Of a DNA stretch of 45,245 nt, positions 20,529 to 27,284 are shown in pieces. Under the pieces are notes generated by a model. The model saw nothing but the letters and a program-made list of their open reading frames with translations. It searched no databases and was not told where the DNA came from. Positions within the stretch are counted from its first letter, which is position 1. Each line of letters begins with the position of its first letter. Source of the stretch: a virus; the IMG/VR virus record IMGVR_UViG_3300028176_000007, positions 1-45,245 of that record. One strand, written 5' to 3'. Made by a program: the position numbers and the translations under genes.

Positions 20529-20817
20529 TTTCTGCCCACCTCTTAGAAATTTTATAATCAGTTCTTAGCTTCGGTATTTGGATTTCGGGTTGTTCATATA
20601 TCTTTTCGTGGAATTTTTCGTGGCAAGACTTACACAAGGTTATTAAATATTCATCTGGGTAATCCCATATTTCTTTCCCTTGAATATATTTCTTGTGATG
20701 AGCGACTAATTCACTCTCTGAATCCATACATAATTGGCAAGTAAACTTATCTCGTTCAAAGATTTTTAATCGTTTTTTCTGCCATTTCGGGCTAAGTAGT
20801 TTCTGTTTATAATCCAT
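20521..20817 (-). CDS. HNH endonuclease
   Basis: 98 residues with a complete HNH core: 'RDKFTCQLCMDSESELVAHHKKYIQGKEIWDYPDEYLITLCKSCHEKFHEKIY' (about 22-75): two CxxC zinc pairs, the HH pair and the final H. This compact form is typical of phage HNH nucleases. ATG at 20,817 follows GGGGAGCT and lies directly behind the intrinsic terminator at 20,831, so expression may depend on read-through. Confidence 0.85.
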   Translation of the reverse strand: MDYKQKLLSPKWQKKRLKIFERDKFTCQLCMDSESELVAHHKKYIQGKEIWDYPDEYLITLCKSCHEKFHEKIYEQPEIQIPKLRTDYKISKRWAEIG

Positions 20818-20830
20818 AGCTCCCCTAAAT

Positions 20831-20940
20831 AAAAAACCCTCTACCGAACCTAACCTCGCCCGGTTAGATCCAAATAAAGGGTCTTGTCTGAGATAAACTC
20901 AAACGCTTTTTCGTTGGGGCGACAACGCTCAATTTTTGAA
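20831..20940 (-). ncRNA. Candidate small RNA or transcription attenuator
   Basis: From the promoter at 20,947-20,975 a transcript of about 110 nt would form three hairpins: CGTTG/CAACG, GTTTGAG/CTCAGAC, and a terminator whose outer stem ACCCT/AGGGT (20,836-20,840 with 20,878-20,882) and inner stem CTAACC/GGTTAG are followed by TTTTTT (20,836-20,831). No frame of use is visible in it. It is either a free small RNA or a leader that controls the HNH gene starting at 20,817. Confidence 0.55.
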
Positions 20941-20946
20941 TGGCGG

Positions 20947-20975
20947 AATATACCACTTTATTTCCTTTATGTCAA
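20947..20975 (-). promoter_or_regulatory. Strong sigma70-like promoter
   Basis: Minus strand TTGACA (20,975-20,970), 17-bp spacer, TATATT (20,952-20,947), the best promoter match in the window. It fires into the hairpin-rich leader at 20,831-20,940. Confidence 0.75.
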
Positions 20976-20993
20976 GTAAAATCGTAAATATTT

Positions 20994-21044
20994 CTAAATT
21001 ATTTTCTCTCTAAGGTAGTCGAGTATTCTGTCTCGGTTAGTCAT
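20994..21044 (-). CDS. 16-codon ORF with consensus ribosome site
   Basis: AAAGGAGGAACA before ATG 21,044, then MTNRDRILDYLREKII and stop. The site is the best Shine-Dalgarno match in this operon. The peptide looks like the first helix of a winged-helix protein, so it may be a truncated gene or a true micropeptide. It ends 19 bp before the promoter at 20,975. Confidence 0.4.
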   Translation of the reverse strand: MTNRDRILDYLREKII

Positions 21045-21213
21045 TGTTCCTCCTTTGACTAATATTCTTGGGATGGTGGCGTCTTCTCAGCGCAAGCTGG
21101 AATCGAGACAACTTGAGGAGCTTTAACCCGACATATTTCTTATAGAAGCAAACGAAGGCCTCTATCTCGGCATCTTCCCGTTTTTGTCTTTGCGCTATTG
21201 TGTAGGTTTCCAT
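21037..21213 (-). CDS. Hypothetical 58-residue basic protein
   Basis: ATG at 21,213 after GGAGAAATA, 58 codons (METYTIAQRQKREDAEIEAF start), ending RRRHHPKNISQRRNND. Helical, strongly basic in the second half, so nucleic-acid binding is plausible. It lies right after ssb and overlaps the start of the 16-codon ORF. No family recognised. Confidence 0.6.
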   Translation of the reverse strand: METYTIAQRQKREDAEIEAFVCFYKKYVGLKLLKLSRFQLALRRRHHPKNISQRRNND

Positions 21214-21255
21214 TATTTCTCCAATAAAAGGGGCGGTTAAGCCCCGTTAATAAAT

Positions 21256-21681
21256 TTAGAACGGGAGATCCGGCTCGCCCGTCTGCGGAGCGTTATCGTA
21301 TTGCCCTGATCGAACCGGTGGCGGTGTTTGCGAACTTTGCGAACTATGTTCCGGCTTATCCAAAAGGATTACTTGGTTGGTGACAACGTCAGTCGAGTAT
21401 CTTTTTATGCCCTCTTTGTCAGTATACTCGGATTTCTTTAACCGCCCGTCAACATAAACCTTTGCCCCCTTTTTCGGTCCGTTCTTATAAAAATCAGGCA
21501 AGTCCCAAGATTGGCGGTTGTGCCAAGTGGTTTCGTTTACCCAGTTGCCGTCTTTGCCTTTATAGCTATTTGTTGTGGCTATCGAGAAACTTGTTACGGC
21601 CTTGTTGCTGGTTGTAAATCGGGTTTCTGAATCATTGCCAAGATTACCGATTAGTTCAATTCTGTTTAATGAGAAAGACAT
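21256..21681 (-). CDS. ssb: Single-stranded DNA-binding protein
   Basis: 141 residues from ATG 21,681 (MSFSLNRIELIGNLGNDSET start), chosen because it has GGAG at the right distance and gives the normal SSB start. OB fold about 1-105 with the usual 'IGNLGxDxExRxT', 'FSIATTNSYKGKDGNWVNETTWHN' and 'GAKVYVDGRLKKSEYTDKEG' motifs. The Ser/Gln/Pro-rich linker ends in EPDLPF, the acidic tip that binds partner proteins. It coats single-stranded DNA in replication and recombination. It follows ninB with an overlap-like spacing. Confidence 0.93.
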   Translation of the reverse strand: MSFSLNRIELIGNLGNDSETRFTTSNKAVTSFSIATTNSYKGKDGNWVNETTWHNRQSWDLPDFYKNGPKKGAKVYVDGRLKKSEYTDKEGIKRYSTDVVTNQVILLDKPEHSSQSSQTPPPVRSGQYDNAPQTGEPDLPF

Positions 21682-21683
21682 TT

Positions 21684-22097
21684 CTACTCCTCTTTTTGGT
21701 TGTCTGTTACTTCGTTTGGTAATGGAATTATGCAACTTAATCTCTCGGCTGCGAACCGCCTTATGTCCTCAAGATACTTTTCAAATTCATCTGTCTTTAG
21801 TTTTGTGGAACTCATTACGATAGATTTGTCTAAGACCTGTTTGTGGGGCAGGAACATTTCCTTAAAATATTCGTGAAGTTCATCGGCGGTGTGTCCGGTA
21901 TGGTCTGCAATCAAGCCCAAACAGACAGACCAATAATAGCGATTCTGGTTGTTTGACCGATTAGGCTTATCCTCATCTACAATAACGTAAACCCTATCCT
22001 TGCCCTTGAAGTTCTGTAACTCTGCCTTGAACTGGTCGGGGTTGCTCAAGATCAGCTTTCCGGCATCGGTTACGCTTGCGTAGTGCTTGAATCTCAT
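21684..22097 (-). CDS. ninB: NinB-like recombination protein
   Basis: 137 residues. 'RSNNQNRYYWSVCLGLIADHTGHTADELHEYFKEMFLP' (about 47-85) and the SST/EFEKYLEDIRRFAAERL end are characteristic of the NinB (lambda Orf) family, which binds single-stranded DNA and helps recombinase loading. Sits between the exonuclease and SSB, consistent with that role. Overlaps the exonuclease stop (ATGA). Confidence 0.85.
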   Translation of the reverse strand: MRFKHYASVTDAGKLILSNPDQFKAELQNFKGKDRVYVIVDEDKPNRSNNQNRYYWSVCLGLIADHTGHTADELHEYFKEMFLPHKQVLDKSIVMSSTKLKTDEFEKYLEDIRRFAAERLSCIIPLPNEVTDNQKEE

Positions 22098-22681
22098 TTC
22101 AGCCTCTTAATCCGTTGTTCAACTATTTTCTGTGATTCAATTAGAACCTTTTTTATCTGCTCAATCGTTTCATCGTCTCTCGTTACCCTTTCAACGATAA
22201 GATTCATCTTTGGATGGAATATTATGAAGTCGCAATATAATCTTTCTGAGGCTAACATTCCACCCTGCATTTGATACATATATTCTTTTGGTATCTTTCT
22301 CGTAAGAGCGAAGTCGATTAAGGTTGAGAACTTCAAGCACTTTATCTCTATCAGCCCGTCATTGTCAACTAACCCATCGGGGCTATAACCGAACCATTCG
22401 TTATACTCGATAAATCCCACCTCTTGAACATCGTTAAAGGTTTCCATTTGGTATTTGTCTCTCGCATAAGGCTCTAATTCAGTCCCACGTTTCATGTAAT
22501 CATTGACAAACGATTCGGGGGCTTCACCAGTCAATCTTTCAAAGACTACCTTATTAATGGCATCGTTATATCCTTTCGTTGAGGGAGTCATAAATAAATC
22601 TGACAAAGTAGAGCAAGTAAACTTCCCTAATCTTACAGCGTGCCATTCGGGACTATGTTGTTCAAAAGTGTGTATCTTCAT
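22094..22681 (-). CDS. YqaJ-type viral recombination exonuclease
   Basis: 195 residues. 'EWHAVRLGKFTCSTLSDLF' at the start, 'RGTELEPYARDKYQ', then 'GYSPDGLVDNDGLIEIKC' with the D-(E/D)-x-K metal-binding core of lambda exonuclease, and 'YMYQMQGGMLAS'. It resects 5' strands at ends to give 3' tails for the RecT partner. ATG overlaps the recT stop. Together with RecT and SSB it forms a full Red-like single-strand annealing system. Confidence 0.92.
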   Translation of the reverse strand: MKIHTFEQHSPEWHAVRLGKFTCSTLSDLFMTPSTKGYNDAINKVVFERLTGEAPESFVNDYMKRGTELEPYARDKYQMETFNDVQEVGFIEYNEWFGYSPDGLVDNDGLIEIKCLKFSTLIDFALTRKIPKEYMYQMQGGMLASERLYCDFIIFHPKMNLIVERVTRDDETIEQIKKVLIESQKIVEQRIKRLK

Positions 22682-23460
22682 TTCAATGAGTCCAACTTGT
22701 TCTTAATAATATCGTAAGCAACCTTTTCGTTTAACCCCTTTGCCATAAACTCCGATTTAATCGCAACGGATTTCTTTTTTAATTCGTCGTAGTTCTCAAA
22801 TTCAGAAACAGCTATTTTGAGATTACTGATTAATTCGGGGTCTTGTTCTGGGATAGACCCCGTATGGTCTAATGGCTCTACAATTTCACCCTTTGGCACG
22901 TAGTCATATTCTGATTGCAATACAGTAATCCCAAAGGCTTTTTTTAGTGCGTGCGTCTCTGCCACTTTTACTATCATTGCGGCGGGGTCGGATTTCCAAG
23001 TGTTATATCCTTTGTCGTATGTACTAAAGTCCGCCCATTCAATGGTCGGGAATTCTGCACCCTTAGGCTTTACTATCGCATAAGCACCCAGAATTTTGCC
23101 CCTGTCCTTAAAGTTTGGTTTATGGTCTATTGCGCCTTTTGTAACGTCCATATCGAAATCGTCGTTGGAATAAACAGCAAATGAAGTCATGCCATTCCAC
23201 AAGGGACTTTCCTGCGCCCTTTTTAAGAACCCATCTCTGCCAGCAAAAGACAATAAATTCCCCCTTGTGTCCTTGTAGCACCATATTTCTTTATTTAAAG
23301 GGTTAAGATTTACGCTCTTGCAAATACTTAGGAAAAAAGCAAGCTCTGTGTCTGTCGTTCCTTTTGCTACAGTGTTTTTTACTATTGCGATTGCCTCTGG
23401 CGAGAATCCCGTAAGGGTCGATATTTTCTCGGCATTTATTTGCACTATTTCGTTTCCCAT
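22678..23460 (-). CDS. recT: RecT/Bet-family single-strand annealing protein
   Basis: 260 residues. 'TDTELAFFLSICKSVNLNPLNKEIWCYKD', 'LLSFAGRDGFLKRAQESPLWNGM', and 'SDPAAMIVKVAETHALKKAFG' are the diagnostic blocks of the RecT/Bet family. The C-terminal 60 residues are an acidic helical extension. It anneals complementary single strands made by the exonuclease; both genes overlap by 4 bp. Confidence 0.92.
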   Translation of the reverse strand: MGNEIVQINAEKISTLTGFSPEAIAIVKNTVAKGTTDTELAFFLSICKSVNLNPLNKEIWCYKDTRGNLLSFAGRDGFLKRAQESPLWNGMTSFAVYSNDDFDMDVTKGAIDHKPNFKDRGKILGAYAIVKPKGAEFPTIEWADFSTYDKGYNTWKSDPAAMIVKVAETHALKKAFGITVLQSEYDYVPKGEIVEPLDHTGSIPEQDPELISNLKIAVSEFENYDELKKKSVAIKSEFMAKGLNEKVAYDIIKNKLDSLK

Positions 23461-23741
23461 TATTCTTCCTCCAATAATAAAAATTTGTCAATCACTCTCT
23501 CAATCATTAAAAGAGTTCCCCTGTCTGCGGAGTCCATTACGCAGTCCAAAACATCTTCAAATACTTTGTTCATTGCTTGTGCATTACGCTGATTCTGGAG
23601 TATCTCGATTTTGTTGTTTATCTCCTTGAACTTCTCGTCCAAGAACAACTCTTCAGCATCCTCTACCGTTGTATCAATAGTTATCCTTGTGGGGATATTA
23701 CACTGCTTGAACGGGGTATAGATTTGTTGTAGTGCGTTCAT
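23460..23741 (-). CDS. Hypothetical 93-residue acidic protein
   Basis: Acidic helical protein without known domain; central helix 'EKFKEINNKIEILQNQRNAQAM' could be coiled coil. Stop abuts the recT start and ATG overlaps the next gene's stop (ATGA), so it belongs to the recombination operon. Possibly a partner of RecT or a small inhibitor of a host nuclease; both are guesses. Confidence 0.6.
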   Translation of the reverse strand: MNALQQIYTPFKQCNIPTRITIDTTVEDAEELFLDEKFKEINNKIEILQNQRNAQAMNKVFEDVLDCVMDSADRGTLLMIERVIDKFLLLEEE

Positions 23742-24145
23742 TTTGCCTCCCTCAAGTCGTCTATTAATTGTCTAATAAGATGAATGGAAACTTTTACGTC
23801 ATCAATGATTATTGCATCGGCTTTAATGTCAGATAAAGCACCCTCAAGGTTTAATAAGAAAGTAAGGTTGACCCAAGTTTCCGAACCCGCCCCGCCATTC
23901 CCGTTCTGGTTCTCGATATAGACTCTAAGCTCGCCCTTGTTAGCGGTGAAGATTAAGGACTTTTCGTGATATACTATTTTCTCTACTTCCGGCTCGCAGT
24001 GATCGTGGCAGGCTGGACAAATACCGTAATCAATATCGTGCCCGTTCATTTCCTGACCGCAGCAATTACTGAAAACTTCTTTTTTGCCCAACACTTTCTC
24101 GTTGTGGGCTTTCATCCCGGCGATTATTTCTTGCTCAGTTTTCAT
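23738..24145 (-). CDS. Zinc-finger protein, 135 residues
   Basis: N-terminal zinc-binding part 'NCCGQEMNGHDIDYGICPACHDHCEP' (about 27-52), with CC, CPAC and CEP cysteines plus histidines, followed by a beta-rich C-terminal domain with a GNGGAGSETW turn. Single gene in a tightly overlapping operon. Could be a DNA- or protein-binding early regulator; not recognised. Confidence 0.6.
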   Translation of the reverse strand: MKTEQEIIAGMKAHNEKVLGKKEVFSNCCGQEMNGHDIDYGICPACHDHCEPEVEKIVYHEKSLIFTANKGELRVYIENQNGNGGAGSETWVNLTFLLNLEGALSDIKADAIIIDDVKVSIHLIRQLIDDLREAK

Positions 24146-24248
24146 CTTTTAACTCCTTTATTAATTCCTTTAAGTGTGGGTATAAAATCCACCCCGTAAC
24201 GATAAGCAGAACTGCTAACCCGATTTGCACTATCTCTGTGTTGCTCAT
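24135..24248 (-). CDS. 37-residue single-pass membrane protein
   Basis: ATG at 24,248 overlaps the previous stop (ATGA). MSNTEIVQIGLAVLLIVTGW starts a single transmembrane segment (about 6-23), followed by an amphipathic charged tail 'HLKELIKELKDEN'. The gene overlaps the start of the zinc-finger gene at 24,145. Role unknown, a typical early phage membrane micropeptide. Confidence 0.6.
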   Translation of the reverse strand: MSNTEIVQIGLAVLLIVTGWILYPHLKELIKELKDEN

Positions 24249-24337
24249 AAGAGTTTCCTTACGGACAATAAAGCCTTGAACACTCCGATAACCGAAACAA
24301 CTAACAGGCAGACCATTATGGTGTCTTGGAGAGTCAA
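24245..24337 (-). CDS. 30-residue membrane micropeptide, TTG start
   Basis: TTG at 24,337 overlaps the previous stop as TTGA and follows AAGGAG with 8 bp between. 30 codons, mostly one hydrophobic helix (about 5-22, VCLLVVSVIGVF), then KALLSVRKLL. Overlap with both neighbours supports translation. Role unknown. Confidence 0.5.
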   Translation of the reverse strand: MTLQDTIMVCLLVVSVIGVFKALLSVRKLL

Positions 24338-24456
24338 CTTTTATTCTCCTTGTCTTGTTCTTTCTTCAAATGCTTCTGGACAAACTCTGACTTATTCTTC
24401 AGCTTCTTCCAGACGGAGAGTAATTCTTTCGGTAGGTAAACTAAAACTTTTGGCAT
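24334..24456 (-). CDS. 40-residue basic protein, RHH-like
   Basis: ATG at 24,456 after AGGAGACATT, first gene of the leftward early operon. 'VLVYLPKELLSVWKKLKNKSEFVQKHLKKE' has the strand-helix-helix pattern of small ribbon-helix-helix proteins (about 3-32). Possibly an early transcription regulator; low certainty because of the short length. Confidence 0.55.
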   Translation of the reverse strand: MPKVLVYLPKELLSVWKKLKNKSEFVQKHLKKEQDKENKS

Positions 24457-24480
24457 AATGTCTCCTAAATTGTTGAGTGC

Positions 24481-24509
24481 AATCTAAGGAAGTATATACA
24501 GAAAGTCAA
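24481..24509 (-). promoter_or_regulatory. Main leftward early promoter
   Basis: Minus strand TTGACT (24,509-24,504), 17-bp spacer, TAGATT (24,486-24,481), 25 bp upstream of the first early gene. It shares AAAGATTTCCCTTGAC with the promoter at 18,324. This starts the recombination and replication operon. Confidence 0.7.
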
Positions 24510-24600
24510 GGGAAATCTTTAGGGGATGAAAATATTTTTCGGTTTATTTTTCTTGTAGTTGGTAAAGCATTAATATATGAAAACGGGTTTAATTAAACTG

Positions 24601-24620
24601 CGCAATATGTTGCGTTTTTT
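24601..24620 (+). terminator. Plus-strand intrinsic terminator with no gene in front of it
   Basis: CGCAA-TATG-TTGCG followed by TTTTTT on the plus strand. No plus-strand gene lies upstream within 11 kb, so it either ends an unseen antisense or small RNA that starts just upstream, or protects the early promoter region from leftover read-through. Confidence 0.45.
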
Positions 24621-24804
24621 GTGCCTGTTTCTGTGTCATGCATATATTTCTGAGTTATTTGTGCATGATAGTGCAGATGTGATATTCCAAGTTATATTCT
24701 CATTATAGAAAATTATTCAAATAACAGCCCGTATGCTGGAAAATTATACCATATAGGGTATGAATGTTGCCTGTTGGCTACATATGTTACCTTTACGGGT
24801 ATAA
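24621..24804. promoter_or_regulatory. Gene-free control region between lysis-end and early operon
   Basis: No frame of use. It contains inverted repeats TCATGCA/TGCATGA (24,636-24,642 and 24,662-24,668) and AATTATACC/GGTATAATT (24,742-24,750 and 24,798-24,806), plus CTACATATGTTAC (24,778-24,790), which matches the 12-bp origin iteron almost exactly. Likely operator sites for the early promoter and perhaps a second initiator-binding site. Confidence 0.4.
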
Positions 24805-24984
24805 TTATACAAACCACCCTGTAAGGTCATCGTAATACTCAAACTCGTCCTCAAGAACGTCTATGTCGGTCATGCAATCGACACAGCAATATTCATCGGG
24901 AGGGAAAAAGAAAGCCCCAAGATGTCCGCAGTGATCGCACTCGGCATCGGGGATAAAGTTAATGTCGCCCGGTAGGTCTGTCAT
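24805..24984 (-). CDS. 59-residue acidic zinc-binding protein
   Basis: ATG at 24,984 lies 3 bp after the phosphoesterase stop. MTDLPGDINFIPDAECDHCG start, then 'YCCVDCMTD': two CxxC pairs with histidines form a zinc ribbon; the tail is very acidic (VLEDEFEYYDD). Last gene of the leftward train that starts with the lysozyme. Acidic zinc proteins of this size often mimic DNA or bind host polymerase, but nothing specific can be said. Confidence 0.65.
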   Translation of the reverse strand: MTDLPGDINFIPDAECDHCGHLGAFFFPPDEYCCVDCMTDIDVLEDEFEYYDDLTGWFV

Positions 24985-24987
24985 AAA

Positions 24988-25833
24988 TTATCCAAGTTTG
25001 GTTATATGGATTGAATTAGTGTCAAGTTTACCTTTTGATTCGTAACCCGTAATATATCCTATTGCTGGCGGGCTGCCGGCCATTTTCCCGTCAAAGACAT
25101 AATCAAAACTTGGTTTAGATATATCTATCAAGCAGGGTATCTGTATTATTAATCGGTTGTTCACCCAAACCATACCAGCGGAATGATTGTGGGCCTGCAT
25201 TAAAACATCATAGTCCTTTATACCCAGAAAATGTTCCCATTTATGTTTTATAATCTTATCAATATCTTGGGCTGTTTTTGTAATGTCAATGTTAGACTTT
25301 TCAACGTGAGCGAATACGCAGTTCTTCCATTGATGAATATAATTAACCTCTCTCGCATCTGTCTTCTGATTCAAGATTGTAAGATTTGGAATTGTGGAGA
25401 GTAATTCCTCGACTATGTAATAGTGAGTAAATTGCAATGCTTGATTTGGGACGTTATCATACATCCACTTAATAAATCGTTTGTCGTGATTTGTAAGGAG
25501 CATATTGACTTTAGGAAATTGGGCGCAGGTCTCTTTAAGCACTCTGAAAGCATCTCTGAATTCTATCGCCGGATTAAGGGTAGTTGTTTTTCTCCAATGA
25601 CTCCAAGACATCATATCGAACTCGTCCCCAAGTATGAACAACTCGTCTGCGTCGAGATTGTCATTAATTGTCTTTTCATAAAGTTTTTTGTGGTGATAGG
25701 GGAAGTGAGTGTCTGCGATAAACAACTTTTTGCCAGTTGTTCTCTTAGGGGGCTTAATCGTTTCCGAAAAATTGATACCGAAGAAATCAGAGAATTCATT
25801 TAACCCGACTTTAGTTAATCTTCTTTGGTGCAT
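24988..25833 (-). CDS. Calcineurin-like metallophosphoesterase
   Basis: 281 residues. The five metal-site blocks are present in order: 'FIADTHFPYHHKK' (D-x-H), 'LFILGDEFD' (GDxxD), 'MLLTNHDKRF' (NHD), 'CVFAHVEK' (H) and 'VLMQAHNHSAG' (GHxH-like). Such phage enzymes act on nucleic acid or nucleotides; the specific substrate is unknown. ATG at 25,833 has AAAGGAGCAAT and lies inside the end of the upstream gene. Confidence 0.87.
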   Translation of the reverse strand: MHQRRLTKVGLNEFSDFFGINFSETIKPPKRTTGKKLFIADTHFPYHHKKLYEKTINDNLDADELFILGDEFDMMSWSHWRKTTTLNPAIEFRDAFRVLKETCAQFPKVNMLLTNHDKRFIKWMYDNVPNQALQFTHYYIVEELLSTIPNLTILNQKTDAREVNYIHQWKNCVFAHVEKSNIDITKTAQDIDKIIKHKWEHFLGIKDYDVLMQAHNHSAGMVWVNNRLIIQIPCLIDISKPSFDYVFDGKMAGSPPAIGYITGYESKGKLDTNSIHITKLG

Positions 25834-26191
25834 ATTGCTCCTTTATATAGTTGCCAATACAATGTCTGCTAATAGCTATCCCGTATAAATCCAACATTAA
25901 TTTCTTTCCCCTCTTTGTGCCACAATCAAATCGCTTGTCTTTCTTTATTATCGCTCTTATTTTGTCTGCGTCTTCCCGCCGATGCCCGTTGTTGATCTTT
26001 AATTCTTTGTATAGCCTTAATTCTTTCATCTTCTTTGTTGACAGAACATAGTCCCAATACTTGCATATTATTGGATCGGTTGTTGCCTTTCTTGCACGTT
26101 TCTTGTCCCCATAGATAAACATAGCAAGTTCTATTTTTGTTAGAACTTTCTTGCTGTCTATCCACTCTTTTATTTCCTTGTCGAGAATCAT
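25811..26191 (-). CDS. Hypothetical 126-residue basic protein
   Basis: Lys/Arg-rich, helical, with 'LTKIELAMFIYGDKKRARKATTDPIICKYWDYVL' in the first half that could be a helix-turn-helix, and a basic C-terminus. ATGA overlap with the upstream gene. Likely a nucleic-acid-binding protein; no family recognised. Confidence 0.55.
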   Translation of the reverse strand: MILDKEIKEWIDSKKVLTKIELAMFIYGDKKRARKATTDPIICKYWDYVLSTKKMKELRLYKELKINNGHRREDADKIRAIIKKDKRFDCGTKRGKKLMLDLYGIAISRHCIGNYIKEQYAPKKIN

Positions 26192-26466
26192 AATTCTTTC
26201 GATGGTTTCTGATAACGTCTTAATCTTGGTCTGGGTAGTGTTACGTTTTTAAGTTGTGCCAGGTAATCTTCGGCGTGAGAGGCGTAAAATAGTGATTCGT
26301 CAAAGTTCTTTATGTCGCCCGTGCCGAAAAATACAAACTCGTATTCCTTTAGGGCTTCTAACAGCTTCTTGGGGCATTTAATATAGACAAACTTTGTGCT
26401 ATCCCAATTTATCTTCTCGTAAACATCCTTAGACTTAGCACTATTTTTTATCTGGGAGAGCTTCAT
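26188..26466 (-). CDS. Hypothetical 92-residue protein
   Basis: 'VYIKCPKKLLEALKEYEFVFFGTGDIKNFDESLFYASHAEDYLAQLKN' forms the core; basic Arg/Pro-rich C-terminus (LPRPRLRRYQKP). No known family. ATGA overlap at its start and at its end; translation clearly coupled to both neighbours. Confidence 0.55.
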   Translation of the reverse strand: MKLSQIKNSAKSKDVYEKINWDSTKFVYIKCPKKLLEALKEYEFVFFGTGDIKNFDESLFYASHAEDYLAQLKNVTLPRPRLRRYQKPSKEL

Positions 26467-26777
26467 AGTTCCGCTATCTCGTCAGGCTTCTCAAACATTA
26501 CTTGGTTGCTGTCTGCTTGTGGAGGTATTTCAGGTAGATGTCTCTCTTCGATTCCGGCATCCACCTTTTCAAGTCCTGTAGCATGTCCATTATTATAATC
26601 GTGTTCGTCAAATGTGGATTGTCGTTTATTTCTCTCTGTAAACTCTTCCTCGACTTTGGTTCTGTATTCTCTGAGGATGGCAAGGCAACGCTCATATTCA
26701 TCAGCTCCCATTTCGTTTAATGCGTCTAAAATTTTCCAAGTGTAGATCTTCGATATGTCTTCTTTGGGTGCGTTCAA
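26463..26777 (-). CDS. Hypothetical 104-residue acidic protein, TTG start
   Basis: TTG at 26,777 overlaps the previous stop (TTGA) after GGAG and 8 bp. Glu/Asp-rich helical N-terminal half ('MGADEYERCLAILREYRTKVEEEFTERNKR') and an acidic tail. No family recognised. Confidence 0.55.
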   Translation of the reverse strand: MNAPKEDISKIYTWKILDALNEMGADEYERCLAILREYRTKVEEEFTERNKRQSTFDEHDYNNGHATGLEKVDAGIEERHLPEIPPQADSNQVMFEKPDEIAEL

Positions 26778-26956
26778 TATCCAAACTCCGACAATTTGTT
26801 GTCAATCTCACGGATGTTTATTTCTTTATAGATATTATTCTTGCTCTTAATCTTTATACGTTCTTTTGCCCAGAACAACTCTTGTATGTCGCTCATTTTG
26901 TTTCGGTATTGAGAGAGAACTATCCTTAATTGTTTTGTGTATTTTTGGGGATTCAA
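26774..26956 (-). CDS. Hypothetical 60-residue basic protein, TTG start
   Basis: TTG at 26,956 overlaps the stop of the membrane peptide upstream (TTGA) with GGGGAG 8 bp before it. Highly basic helical protein (KERIKIKSKNNIYKE). An internal ATG at 26,896 is the other possible start. No family recognised. Confidence 0.5.
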   Translation of the reverse strand: MNPQKYTKQLRIVLSQYRNKMSDIQELFWAKERIKIKSKNNIYKEINIREIDNKLSEFGY

Positions 26957-27078
26957 TCTTTCTTCTCCCCAAAGTGAAATCCGGTTTCGTCCTCAAACCC
27001 AAAGGGGGCTGTGTGTATCAAGCGCCCGATAAAAAGGAGCATAATTACCGCTACGATTATTAAGATTAGCCAGATCAT
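26953..27078 (-). CDS. 41-residue single-pass membrane protein
   Basis: ATG at 27,078 overlaps the stop of the upstream gene (ATGA). One N-terminal hydrophobic helix (about 2-18, MIWLILIIVAVIMLLFIG), then a charged tail FEDETGFHFGEKKD. It lies two genes after the lysozyme, so it may be a small holin or antiholin; not certain. Confidence 0.6.
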   Translation of the reverse strand: MIWLILIIVAVIMLLFIGRLIHTAPFGFEDETGFHFGEKKD

Positions 27079-27284
27079 CTTACGTCCCCTACGTCTTTTA
27101 GCAACATAGTTTGTTTCGCACGCTCTTTAATCTCTTTTTTCTGCTCCGATGTCAAGGTAAATTCTTCCGAGTTACCTTGTAAATGATTGTCTATAATTGT
27201 AGCCGATTGACTACTTTTATTGCCAAAGATTTTAGCCCACTTCTCGTCTGTTACGTTCATTGTGGTCTGAGTGTTGCGGATCAT
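27075..27284 (-). CDS. Hypothetical 69-residue protein
   Basis: Charged, helical C-terminal half (LTSEQKKEIKERAKQTMLLKD), Ser/Thr-rich first half. ATGA overlap with the lysozyme gene. Not recognised; part of the lysozyme transcript. Confidence 0.55.
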   Translation of the reverse strand: MIRNTQTTMNVTDEKWAKIFGNKSSQSATIIDNHLQGNSEEFTLTSEQKKEIKERAKQTMLLKDVGDVR

